Positions 51,730 to 59,937 of a stretch of 64,000 nucleotides of DNA are shown piece by piece. The notes beneath the pieces were generated by a model, which worked only from the letters and a program-made list of their open reading frames with translations, was not told where the DNA came from and did not search any database. Origin of the DNA: Anatilimnocola aggregata (GTDB taxonomy: Bacteria; Planctomycetota; Planctomycetia; Pirellulales; Pirellulaceae). The position numbers and the translations under genes are program-made. How positions within the stretch are numbered: the stretch's first letter is position 1; each line of letters opens with the position of its first letter. The stretch spans positions 7,750,001-7,814,000 of the forward strand of contig NZ_CP036274.1 in NCBI RefSeq assembly GCF_007747655.1. The letters are read 5' to 3'.

Positions 51730-53160
51730 ATGCCCGTAAATAATCCACGCCTGAACCAGCTCGACCGGCAGTTGTCTGCCAGTGTTGCTGGACAGAGGAC
51801 CGCCAATCGCCGACGCTGGCTGCAAGGCTTCTCCGTCGCTTGTGCGGCCGCAGTCTTGGGCAGCAGTGCGCTGTCTCCGCTCGCTCCCAATATCCAAGCC
51901 TCCGAAAATCGCTTCACCCCGCTCGTTCGAGCCATCGAAGCGGCCAAGCCCTCGGTCGTGAACATCCACGGCCGCAAGACCGTTCGTGCCGAAAATGCCT
52001 CCTTCGGGAGTGATGGCATGAAGCAAGTCAACGGCATGGGCACCGGCATCGTCTTCGATCCGCGCGGCTACATCCTCACCAACTATCACGTGGTCGAAGG
52101 GGTGAGCAACATTCAGGTGTCGATGCACAACGACCGCCAGGCCGTTGCCAAGCTCATCGCCCACGACCCCAAGACCGACCTGGCCGTCATCAAGATCGAG
52201 TCCGATGGCCCGCTCAAGGCCGTGCAATTCGGCACCAGCTGCGACTTGCTCACGGCCGAGCCCGTCGTCGCCATGGGGAATGCTTATGGCTATGAATACA
52301 CGGTTACGCAAGGCATCATCTCCGCGTTGCATCGCACGGTGCAAGTCAGCGACGAACAAAAGTATCAAGACCTGATTCAGACCGACGCCAGCATCAACCC
52401 CGGCAACTCCGGCGGACCTCTCTTCAATGTCGATGGCGATGTGATCGGCATTAACGTGGCCGTTCGCGTCGGTGCGCAAGGCATCGGCTTCGCCATTCCC
52501 ATCGATGAAGCACTCGATGTGGCCGCTCGCCTCATGAGCATCGAACGACTCGAGCAGCAGAGCCACGGCATCGTCGGCAAGACCAAGTGCGAACCGACCC
52601 AGCGGACGTTTGTCGTCAGCAGTGTCCGCCGCGATAGCCCCGGCGAAGTGGCTGCCCTGCAAGCAGGCGACGTCATTACCGCCATCGGCGAACGGAAAAT
52701 CGAACGGGCCCTCGATATCGAACTGGCCCTGCTCGGTCGCAAGCGGACCGAAGACCTGCCGATCGAAGTCCTCCGCAGCGGCAACCGCCTGACAACCAAC
52801 ATTGTGCTCGCTCCTGCCAATGGACGCGGTGGCAAAGTCGCCCTCGCCGATCGCGTGTGGGAAAATCTCGGCCTCCGTTTGGCCCCGATGGACGACACCG
52901 AATTCAAAACCCTGAACAGCCGTTATCGCGGCGGCTTGGCGGTTCAAGCAGTCCGCCCCGATAGTCCCGCTTCGGCCCAAGGGATTCGTCGCGGCGATGT
53001 CCTGGTCGGCATGCACGTTTGGGAAACCGTCTCGCTCGATAATGTCTCGTATGTCCTCGATCGCGAAGACGTCAATCGCCAAGAGCCCGTGCTCTTCTAT
53101 ATCCTCCGTGGCAGCGACACCCTCTACGGTCACCTTCGCTTCGCCGAACGGACTCGCTAG
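51730..53160 (+). CDS. HtrA/Deg-like serine protease with two PDZ domains
   Basis: 476 residues. Basic N terminus and hydrophobic segment RRRWLQGFSVACAAAVLGSSALSPLAP (28-54), probably a Tat-like or Sec leader or anchor. The trypsin fold carries His120 in TNYHVVEG, Asp150 in KTDLAVIKI and Ser227 in NPGNSGGPLF. A PDZ domain follows (VSSVRRDSPGEVAALQAGDVITAIGE, 290-345) and a second (NSRYRGGLAVQAVRPDSPASAQGIRRGDVLVGM, 395-450). It degrades or refolds damaged extracytoplasmic proteins. The activation loop is not the classical long LA loop of DegP. The downstream gene is the phosphoesterase at 53301, 140 bases away. Confidence 0.93.
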   Translation: MPVNNPRLNQLDRQLSASVAGQRTANRRRWLQGFSVACAAAVLGSSALSPLAPNIQASENRFTPLVRAIEAAKPSVVNIHGRKTVRAENASFGSDGMKQVNGMGTGIVFDPRGYILTNYHVVEGVSNIQVSMHNDRQAVAKLIAHDPKTDLAVIKIESDGPLKAVQFGTSCDLLTAEPVVAMGNAYGYEYTVTQGIISALHRTVQVSDEQKYQDLIQTDASINPGNSGGPLFNVDGDVIGINVAVRVGAQGIGFAIPIDEALDVAARLMSIERLEQQSHGIVGKTKCEPTQRTFVVSSVRRDSPGEVAALQAGDVITAIGERKIERALDIELALLGRKRTEDLPIEVLRSGNRLTTNIVLAPANGRGGKVALADRVWENLGLRLAPMDDTEFKTLNSRYRGGLAVQAVRPDSPASAQGIRRGDVLVGMHVWETVSLDNVSYVLDREDVNRQEPVLFYILRGSDTLYGHLRFAERTR

Positions 53161-53300
53161 CCGCTCGTAGTGTTGGCATTCGCCGACACCCTCTCGCTGG
53201 CCGGACCAACTGTCGCGCTCTGCGCTTGCGAGAATGGTAAACTCGTAAAGTTGATAATCTTCGAGTTGCCAATCTCCCTTTCTTCTATTGTTCGGTTCTC

Positions 53301-53819
53301 ATGCGCATCGGAATCTTTGCGGACACGCACGACCATCTCGATAATCTGCGCCTCGCGGTCGAGCGTTTTAACCGCGAGCAGGTCGAGTTGGTCCTGTTTG
53401 CTGGCGACCTGGTTTCGACGTTCGCCGTCCCGCCCCTCCGCAAGTTGCAGATGCCCATCATTGCCTGCTTCGGCGATAACGAAGGAAATAAAGTCGGCCT
53501 CCTCGCGGGCTTCGGGCTCCTCAAGGGGAAGCTTGCCGAGGCACCGGTTTTTTGGACGACCGACGACGGCACGCGTTTTGTCATCACGCACATGAAGCGG
53601 CAACTCCGCGGGCTGACCGAGGAGTACGATGTCGCCATCTTTGGCCACACCCATAAACCGCGAATCGAGCGGGACGAAGCCGGTCGCCTGCTCATCAACC
53701 CCGGCGAGACCAGCGGCTGGACGTTCGGCCGTCCGACCATCGTCCTCTTCGACACCACCACCCGCCACGCCGAAGTCGTCGACCTGCTCGTGCCAACGGC
53801 CACCCAACCAGCCCCCTGA
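53301..53819 (+). CDS. YfcE-type metallophosphoesterase
   Basis: 172 residues with all calcineurin-fold metal motifs: MRIGIFADTHDH (D-x-H), FAGDLVS (GD), CFGDNEGN (GDN/H), FVITHMKRQL and FGHTHKPRIER (GHTH), ending with LINPGETSGWTFGRPT. This is the small YfcE/MJ0936 subgroup, with phosphodiesterase activity towards substrates such as bis-p-nitrophenyl phosphate in vitro; natural substrate unknown. ATG 53301 is the first residue of the motif, so the start is certain. It runs in the same direction as the HtrA-like gene. Confidence 0.92.
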   Translation: MRIGIFADTHDHLDNLRLAVERFNREQVELVLFAGDLVSTFAVPPLRKLQMPIIACFGDNEGNKVGLLAGFGLLKGKLAEAPVFWTTDDGTRFVITHMKRQLRGLTEEYDVAIFGHTHKPRIERDEAGRLLINPGETSGWTFGRPTIVLFDTTTRHAEVVDLLVPTATQPAP

Positions 53820-54472
53820 CCTTTCCACAACCGTAGCCTGCCTGCTGGCACCGTCTTGCCAGAAATTTCCGTAATCCCAACTCACTACGAAGCGGAATTG
53901 CTTCCGTAAGTTATTAAATGCAAACAACTTATGTGAATAGAATTAAGGACATTTCAAAAAATTAATTTCCATTATTTCCATATTCGCGGCCAACAATCTC
54001 CACCGGAACCCCGCGATTCCAGACCTTGCTCTGATCAGGAAATTTCCGTTATTCGCAAACATCGCACGTTCGCATTCTGGCCTGAACCCATTGTTCGCCA
54101 ATAGCTTGCGCTCGCTCCAATCAGGCACTTTCCAGAATTCGATTTCCATTATCTTTCCGTTATTCCGAGTTCCCGTGCGGAAATCTCCCGGCCCCATTCG
54201 CAAGCCAGGCGATTCCGTTTTCACCAACTGGCCACTACTCACTTTCCAAATTGCGGCAGCGAACTTCGCAAACCTTATCTCGCCACTTCCTGCCATCACC
54301 GCACCTTCCCCTCCCTCCGCGCGCACCGATAGAACTCAGCAACTGCCTTAAATGTATTGCCAACATCCGAATAAACTGCCAAACACCTTTGTCCATTCTG
54401 ATTAGATACTTACGCCGTGACACGTCTGGTCACGACGCCAAGTTTTTCGTAACCGTTCACGCCAGCATGTAA

Positions 54473-54493
54473 ATCACATCCGCCGGATGTGAT
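54473..54493. repeat. perfect 21-bp palindrome
   Basis: ATCACATCCG and CGGATGTGAT flank a single central C: 10-bp arms, perfect. It could be a hairpin or a protein binding site. No gene lies within 500 bases on either side. Confidence 0.7.
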
Positions 54494-54562
54494 CCTGGTC
54501 GGCAGTTGGACCATCATTCGGCATCCGACCGGCAAACTACAAATTCGGTGTCTCGCCGCTTC

Positions 54563-54587
54563 AGGTTCCGGCCAGCGGCCAGAACCT
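54563..54587. repeat. 25-bp imperfect palindrome
   Basis: AGGTTCCGGCC (54563-54573) and GGCCAGAACCT (54577-54587), one mismatch, centre AGC. Confidence 0.6.
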
Positions 54588-54683
54588 ACCGGGTACTGGC
54601 GTGAACGTTTACAGTTTTTTTGCGAAAGATCTCGCTGCCGCCATGCGGCGATAGCCAGTGACCAAAAACTTGCGGAATTTAGG

Positions 54684-54851
54684 TAACCCGAAGCGTCAGC
54701 GAGGAGAGTGCTCATCGTCGGTTTGAATTGTTGTCGCAGTTAGACCATTCGCTTCGGTCACCTGCGATTCACCTCGACCTTCGATCGAACGAATCACGGC
54801 ACAATTCAATTCTGTGCCTCCTGATCGCTCTCCTCGCTGACGCTTCGGGTT
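54684..54851. repeat. 168-bp inverted-repeat element (GCGTCAGCGAGG family)
   Basis: Arms AACCCGAAGCGTCAGCGAGG (54685-54704) and CCTCGCTGACGCTTCGGGTT (54832-54851) are perfect inverted repeats, related to the arms at 10561-10654 (ACGCGTCAGCGAGG). The internal sequences of the two elements differ in length and content. Confidence 0.85.
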
Positions 54852-55058
54852 TCCTGAAAAATGCCAGCGTGAATCGCGACAGACTTTTCCAGGATTTCCT
54901 CGCGATGGAGGTGAATCGACTTGGTCGCCAACCCGCGAGATTCTGCTGGCGGGTTATTCGTCTAGCTATTTGATGTGAGTTTACGCGGATACAATTTTCT
55001 CAAATAAGAAAGTCGCCTATCCAAGCTGCCAACGACCCTTGCCCCGATCGCTTCATCA

Positions 55059-55892
55059 ATGAATCAAGAGCGTCTTCTTCGTATGGGCCTATCCGAGGCA
55101 GTCATCTCGAACATCGTAACGATCGTTTCCGAGGGTCGCGAGTTCATCGGCAGGTACAAAGATAACCCTGGCCAGCCGTCGGATTACGGCTTTTTCTCCA
55201 GCGACTTCGCACGAGAGCACGATCTGAGTCTTTACTTCGATGTCATCCACCTGGCTCACTTTGGCGTAGAGGATCCTCATCTGAGGATTCCAGTTGTCAT
55301 TCCAACGGCAGCTCGTCTTGCTTGCGATTATTTTTTGGGTGACTGGCGGGAAAACACGATCGTCTACTATGAGCCTTGTGATCGCCAAAAATGTCGCGAA
55401 GTACTTAACTGGGTCGACGAGTTTCGCATGGGAGTTCTGTCAGCTTTGCTCGCGCGTGACTACGAAGTGCTGGCGGCAATCTGCAGCTATGTGAAGGACG
55501 ATTTGCCACCTGATGACGGCGCTTGGCGGCGAACCATTGCAGATCGCCGGGCGTTGTACTTTCTGGCTGAAGTTTTGCCGCACTTTGTTCTGGCCCACTG
55601 GGCAGCAGTGCCGCCAACAAGCACGCTTAACAAACCTCGCGCAGCGGCACTGCAACGTGGCATTCAATGCATCGCAGCCGGCGATCCAGTAGCTTGTGCC
55701 AAGTACGTCACCAAGTTGGTGCGTGAATTCATTCGCTTGGACTTTCGGCCTCGGCACTCCAGAGTCCCTGTTAGCTGGGATGCTTCGATCTTATTCGCCG
55801 CAGCAGGGCTGCGCTGGCCAAATGGCTTGCAACTACCTTGTGAAGTGATGGATTTCATTTTGACAAAAGAATCCGTTGGCCTGGCCAACTAA
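55059..55892 (+). CDS. unrecognised 277-residue protein
   Basis: Soluble, mixed composition, no signal peptide, no recognised motif. Features: LSEAVISNIVTIVSEGREFIGRY near the N terminus, then DYGFFSSDFAREHDLSLYFDVIHLAHF, and a helical C-terminal half: EVLNWVDEFRMGVLSALLARDYEVLAAI, DRRALYFLAEVLPHFVLA and AAGLRWPNGLQLPCEVMDFIL. Alternating helix pattern and position beyond a repeat-rich gap recall accessory genes such as polymorphic-toxin immunity proteins (Imm49-like helical repeats), but I cannot support a name. ATG 55059 follows a 1.2-kb non-coding stretch. Codon use looks slightly AT-richer than in the neighbours, a possible sign of acquisition. Confidence 0.7.
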   Translation: MNQERLLRMGLSEAVISNIVTIVSEGREFIGRYKDNPGQPSDYGFFSSDFAREHDLSLYFDVIHLAHFGVEDPHLRIPVVIPTAARLACDYFLGDWRENTIVYYEPCDRQKCREVLNWVDEFRMGVLSALLARDYEVLAAICSYVKDDLPPDDGAWRRTIADRRALYFLAEVLPHFVLAHWAAVPPTSTLNKPRAAALQRGIQCIAAGDPVACAKYVTKLVREFIRLDFRPRHSRVPVSWDASILFAAAGLRWPNGLQLPCEVMDFILTKESVGLAN

Positions 55893-56082
55893 GCGAAAGA
55901 CGCATCACGCTAATCCTCCGTCACGCCCAGTCGGGGAGTGTGGTATTGGCCACTGCCCGCAAGCGCGGAATCGCTTCTTCCAGCAAACGAACAATATGGG
56001 TCGGTTTATTTTTGGTGGCACAATGACTTTTGATCCCGCAAACTTCGCCACACTTCCTGAGACGATCGATTAGATTAGGGCC

Positions 56083-57717
56083 ATGAACTTTGGCCAGCAA
56101 AATCCAGCGAACGAGCGCGCAGATCAGAGTCCCGTCTATCGGGCCCTGTGGTCAGCCGTTGATTGCCCGCAGCAATTGTTTCAGTCAGCAGATGACCCCG
56201 TTCCCGCGCATGTTGAGTTGGTGATGTCCGCTTCACTGCAGGTCTTGCAGCAGCATCGCGAACGTGGAACCTTGCGCGGCACGGACAACAAGAACAGCGA
56301 CGCGGTCATTCGCGAACTGGGTCGCGCTGGCTACTGGGGCTTGCTGGTGGCTCGCGACTATGGCGGCAGTGGCTGCGGACTGCGGCATTTTCTCCCCTTC
56401 CTCACGCGCGCGGCGACAATCGATGCTCCCTTCGCCGGCTTGGCAGCCGTGCATGGCTGCATCGGCGCGGTCGATCCCTTGCAGTCTTTTGGCAGTCCCG
56501 CGCAGCAGCAGCGATATCTCCCCGCACTGGCCCGCGGCGACAAGCTCTCGGCATTTGCCTCGACAGAACCTGCAGCGGGCTCCGACTTGCGCCGCATTCG
56601 CACGATAGCTGTGCGCGCCGGGAACGAACTGCGACTGACGGGCCAAAAAGCGTTCGTCACCAATCTGGCCCCTGGCCGCACGATTGGGCTCCTCTGCCGG
56701 TTGGAAGACCAACTGGCTGTGGTCGTTGTCGATTTGCCTGCGGAAGAGAACCAGCAGTTTTCGCTCGTGCCCAATCCACTCCATCCGCTACGGCATACGA
56801 TCAATCAAGGAATGAAGCTGACCAACTTCGCGGTGCCACTCGATTCACTCCTTGCGCCACCTGCGGGTAAAGATGGCCTGGCGATTGTCTATCATGGATT
56901 GAATCGCGGCCGCGCAGCGATTGCCGCGCTGGCCGCGGGACATCTGCGGGCGATTCTCGGTGGTATGCTTGCCTGGGCCCGTTATCGCCACGTGCAAGGT
57001 CAGCCTTTGGCTGCGACCGAATTGGTGCAAGCGCGCGTGGCCCGCGTGGCGGCACTGATTGCGGGCTGCGATGCACTCGCCGCCTGGTGCGGCACGCTGC
57101 TCGATGCGGGCTATCGCTGCGAACTCGAAGCGATGATCGCCAAAGTCTTCGCCAGCCAGGCCGTGAAAGAAGCAGCGCTGAATCTGGCCTTGCCCACGCA
57201 TGGCGGCCGCTTCTTTCTCCGCGGTCAGGCCACGGGGGACAACGCCTACGATTACCTCGCACCTTGCATCTACGAAGGCGAGAACGACTTGCTAGGGCTG
57301 GCGATGATTCACGCGCTCGCGAAGAAGCCGGCACGTCGATCGAAGGACGAAGAATCTCGCAGATCAAATGCGCTCCCTGCCGAATGGGGAGCGATGGGAG
57401 CCGAGCTTGAGCAGTTGCTCGATTCAAATGGCAAACTCGGCGGCACACAGAGCCAACTGCTCGAACTGGCTCAGCGCATTCAAGCGGTGACGGCGCTCAC
57501 CGTGATTCAAGCGTGGCAACAACAATCGCCGAATCAATTGCAGCAATCAGCAGCAGAACTCCTTTGCCAACAAATGCAACGTACTCTCAGCGGCACGCGC
57601 GCCACGCCCAACGAACGAGCGTGCGAAGTGCAACTCGGTCGCGAAATTTTGACGAGCGATCCAGCCTGGCTCGGCCCGGTTGCCGAGTTCGAAATCCCGC
57701 TGTCGTACGACGCGTGA
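56083..57717 (+). CDS. acyl-CoA dehydrogenase family protein
   Basis: 544 residues. N-terminal helical domain (GYWGLLVARDYGGSGCGLRHFLPFL), middle beta domain (SAFASTEPAAGSDLRRIRTIA... LRLTGQKAFVTN), and C-terminal helical domain (GLNRGRAAIAALAAGHLRAIL, CIYEGENDLLGLAMI). The Glu in YEGENDLL fits the FAD-dependent catalytic base region, and EPAAGSD matches the acyl-CoA/FAD site. It dehydrogenates an acyl-CoA thioester; the long C terminus (about 100 residues after the core) suggests a long-chain or specialised enzyme. No other fatty-acid genes are nearby. ATG 56083 has no strong ribosome binding site. Confidence 0.88.
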   Translation: MNFGQQNPANERADQSPVYRALWSAVDCPQQLFQSADDPVPAHVELVMSASLQVLQQHRERGTLRGTDNKNSDAVIRELGRAGYWGLLVARDYGGSGCGLRHFLPFLTRAATIDAPFAGLAAVHGCIGAVDPLQSFGSPAQQQRYLPALARGDKLSAFASTEPAAGSDLRRIRTIAVRAGNELRLTGQKAFVTNLAPGRTIGLLCRLEDQLAVVVVDLPAEENQQFSLVPNPLHPLRHTINQGMKLTNFAVPLDSLLAPPAGKDGLAIVYHGLNRGRAAIAALAAGHLRAILGGMLAWARYRHVQGQPLAATELVQARVARVAALIAGCDALAAWCGTLLDAGYRCELEAMIAKVFASQAVKEAALNLALPTHGGRFFLRGQATGDNAYDYLAPCIYEGENDLLGLAMIHALAKKPARRSKDEESRRSNALPAEWGAMGAELEQLLDSNGKLGGTQSQLLELAQRIQAVTALTVIQAWQQQSPNQLQQSAAELLCQQMQRTLSGTRATPNERACEVQLGREILTSDPAWLGPVAEFEIPLSYDA

Positions 57718-57810
57718 TGCCCATCGTAATTTGACGCGGGGCCCAAACTGGCCAATACTGGCACGCTCCCACCTCCGGAAAGTCCTTCCCTCTCTTGCAA
57801 AGGTTCTTGT

Positions 57811-59052
57811 ATGCGGCTTCAGCCCTTCTTCGTAGTTGGTTTACTTGCGCTCACCTGCTTCACCGCTGCTGCCCCCGCGGCGGAGCCATTTCAAGTCAAA
57901 GCGGGCGATGTGTGGGTGATGGCCGGCGACAGCATCACCGCCCAGCGTCAGCATTCGAATTACATCGAGGCTTACTACCGGACGCGTTATCCGAACTTGA
58001 AGGTGCAGTTTCGTAATTCGGGCGTTGGCGGTCACACCACTGGCAGCACGCTGGCCCGCTTTGACTACGACCTGGCTGCTTTCAAGCCCACGATCATTAG
58101 CATCGAACTCGGCATGAACGACGTCGGTGCTGGCGACGATCCGGCCAGGTACATCGCAGGCATGCAGAAGTTGCTTGCGAGCATTCGCGCCGTGAAGGCC
58201 ACGCCGGTTCTCATTTCTTCGAGCCCGGTGAACGATGGGAGCAAAATGGACGACTGGAAGAGCGACCGCTGCCGCCGCATTCATCCGTACACCGATGCCC
58301 TCGCCAAGTTGGCCGCCGAAGAGAAAGTGGTGATGGTCGACCAGTATCACCCGCTCATCAAGCTCTGGCACGAGAACCGCAACGAAGACAACACGCAGAA
58401 GCTGAGCCTCGGGGGCGATCCAGTTCATCCTGGCCCGGTCGGACAATACACCATGGCCGCGGCCATTCTCGCCGGTCTCGGTGCCGAGAAAGAAGTCAGC
58501 TCAGCCACACTCGATGCGGACGGCAAGGTTGTCGACGCCAAGCAGTGCAAGATCTCGGACGTGAAGGCTGGCGCTGGTTCGCTTTCGTTCACACGCCTCG
58601 ACGAACGTAGCCCCTGGCCCGTGCCCACCGCTTGCAAGACGGCGCTGCAAGTTCTCCCTTCGATTGCCGACCAGTCGCGCTACCTGCTGCAAGTCAACGG
58701 CCTGGCTGCTGGTGACTACAGCGTGTCGTTGAATGGCAAGGAAGTCGCCAAGGTCACTGCCGAGCAACTGGCCGCTGGCTGGAACATCGCCACTGCGGGC
58801 GAAGCAGCGACCGGCGAACGAGGTCAGCAAATCGTGGCTCTGATCGGCAAATTACAAGGCCCGGCCAACAACGCGTTCCGCACGGCCAGCAAGGCGAACG
58901 ACGTAGCTGTGAAGGCGAAGGACGAAGCCAAGATCGCTGAAACTCAAAAGGCCATTGCCGAAGCTCAAGCAGCCATCGACGCGCTCGAAACGGAACTCGC
59001 CGCACTTTGCCAGCCCCAGCCGATTGCGTTTGAGATTAAGGGAGTGAAGTAG
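57811..59052 (+). CDS. secreted SGNH/GDSL-family hydrolase
   Basis: 413 residues. Signal peptide LQPFFVVGLLALTCFTAAAPAAEP, then the SGNH blocks: I VWVMAGDSITAQ (catalytic Ser in GDSIT), II NSGVGGHTT, III ELGMNDVGAG, and V LGGDPVHPGPVGQYTMA with catalytic Asp and His. The C-terminal 180 residues are an extension: Ig-like (SQARYLLQVNGLAAG region) then a coiled-coil end (EAQAAIDALETELAAL). It is a lipase/esterase, probably acting on acetylated or esterified polysaccharides outside the cytoplasm. ATG 57811 is right for the leader. Confidence 0.88.
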   Translation: MRLQPFFVVGLLALTCFTAAAPAAEPFQVKAGDVWVMAGDSITAQRQHSNYIEAYYRTRYPNLKVQFRNSGVGGHTTGSTLARFDYDLAAFKPTIISIELGMNDVGAGDDPARYIAGMQKLLASIRAVKATPVLISSSPVNDGSKMDDWKSDRCRRIHPYTDALAKLAAEEKVVMVDQYHPLIKLWHENRNEDNTQKLSLGGDPVHPGPVGQYTMAAAILAGLGAEKEVSSATLDADGKVVDAKQCKISDVKAGAGSLSFTRLDERSPWPVPTACKTALQVLPSIADQSRYLLQVNGLAAGDYSVSLNGKEVAKVTAEQLAAGWNIATAGEAATGERGQQIVALIGKLQGPANNAFRTASKANDVAVKAKDEAKIAETQKAIAEAQAAIDALETELAALCQPQPIAFEIKGVK

Positions 59053-59121
59053 CGTTTGCCTTTGAAGTTAGCCGATCCCTTTCTCAAAGGAGAGAGGGAT
59101 CAGCCTAGATTTGTTCACGTC

Positions 59122-59424
59122 CTAAAACGGAACGATATGGTCTGCGGAGTTGCCCGTATTTCGGAACTCCGCGTCGGCAGGGCAAGTATCCAAGTCCTTG
59201 AAAAAAACGGTTCGCCCGGCAATACCATCGGTCAGATGAATCGGATGTACGATCTCGTCGCCATCGACGCTGATGATTAGCTGGGCGTTACCCGCTTCCA
59301 ATTGCTCTGGCTCGCGCAAGATGAGCGAGTTCTCGCCGACTTGAGAAACGCGCAGACGCAAACCATCCACTTGCAGGTGAATTCGTACTGCAGTGGACAT
59401 TCCGTCGCTGTGAATGATCGCCAT
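59122..59424 (-). CDS. unrecognised 100-residue protein, divergent partner of kinase-like gene
   Basis: A compact beta-rich protein: TAVRIHLQVDGLRLRVSQVG, ENSLILREPEQLEAGNAQLI and ISVDGDEIVHPIHLTDGIAG. Hydrophobic/polar alternation and an intact frame support a real protein. I do not recognise it. Its ATG (59422-59424) overlaps the ATG of the divergent kinase-like gene (59423-59425); ATG 59400 is a shorter alternative. The pair may be co-regulated. Confidence 0.65.
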   Translation of the reverse strand: MAIIHSDGMSTAVRIHLQVDGLRLRVSQVGENSLILREPEQLEAGNAQLIISVDGDEIVHPIHLTDGIAGRTVFFKDLDTCPADAEFRNTGNSADHIVPF

Positions 59425-59920
59425 GACGTCCTCTGAATTATTCCAACGTGCTGCTTTGTACTGCCAGCACCATCGAAGTTCAATTGTACGCGAGTTGGGC
59501 AGTGGAACCGATGGCAGTGTTTGGGAAACGAATCGCCGAACTGCAGTTAAAATCTTGAAATTGCCGCAAACCTTTCAGCAGGAACTGGAAAGCTATCGGC
59601 GACTATTTCAGGCCAATATTACTGAGATTTGTGGGTATGCCGTTCCTCGCTTGATCGATTTCTCGGTACCGCTACTGGCAATCGAAATCGATATCGTTCA
59701 GCCACCTAGAATTCTTGACTTCGGTAAGGTGACCCTGGATCGTCCGCCCGACTTTAGCGAACAAACGATGGCTGACTGGAACGATCTTCAGCAAGAGCTT
59801 TGGGGCGATCACTGGCCAACGATTCAGAAAATCCTCGCCCGCCTGAGATCGCTCGGAATTTACTACAGCGACCCCAATCCCTATAACATCACCCCGGAAA
59901 ACTGGGATCCAGAACTGTAA
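59423..59920 (+). CDS. protein kinase-like / phosphotransferase-like protein, short
   Basis: 165 residues. IVRELGSGTDGSVWETN resembles a Gly-rich nucleotide loop (GxGxxGxV), and TAVKILKLPQ carries a Lys in the position of the kinase VAIK motif. Near the end, LGIYYSDPNPYNI has an Asp and Asn spaced as in the catalytic loop (D-x4-N) but without the usual His-Arg-Asp. No DFG or C-lobe is present, so it is a minimal or degenerate kinase-like protein. ATG 59423 overlaps the ATG of the divergent gene on the minus strand. Function unknown; could act on an unknown substrate or be a pseudokinase. Confidence 0.6.
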   Translation: MTSSELFQRAALYCQHHRSSIVRELGSGTDGSVWETNRRTAVKILKLPQTFQQELESYRRLFQANITEICGYAVPRLIDFSVPLLAIEIDIVQPPRILDFGKVTLDRPPDFSEQTMADWNDLQQELWGDHWPTIQKILARLRSLGIYYSDPNPYNITPENWDPEL

Positions 59921-59937
59921 ATTAAACAGGTCTTGTC

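Larger units (their letters stand above)
53820..55058. other. 1.2-kb repeat-rich non-coding region
   Basis: No supported gene. Between about 53860 and 54170 there are at least five degenerate copies of a TTTCC(A/G)TTATTC unit, for example at 53865, 53964, 54042, 54142 and 54154. Further on lie a perfect palindrome at 54473-54493, an imperfect one at 54563-54587 and the inverted-repeat element at 54684-54851. Open frames across it (such as 53943-54326 minus, giving repeated NNGN and MEIMEI peptides) are translated repeats. It looks like a decayed intergenic region. Confidence 0.6.

Noticed and set aside
51547-53133. Minus-strand open frame (528 codons) over the HtrA-like gene
   Set aside because: The plus strand has an intact catalytic triad and PDZ domains; the mirror frame arises from GC-rich codon bias.
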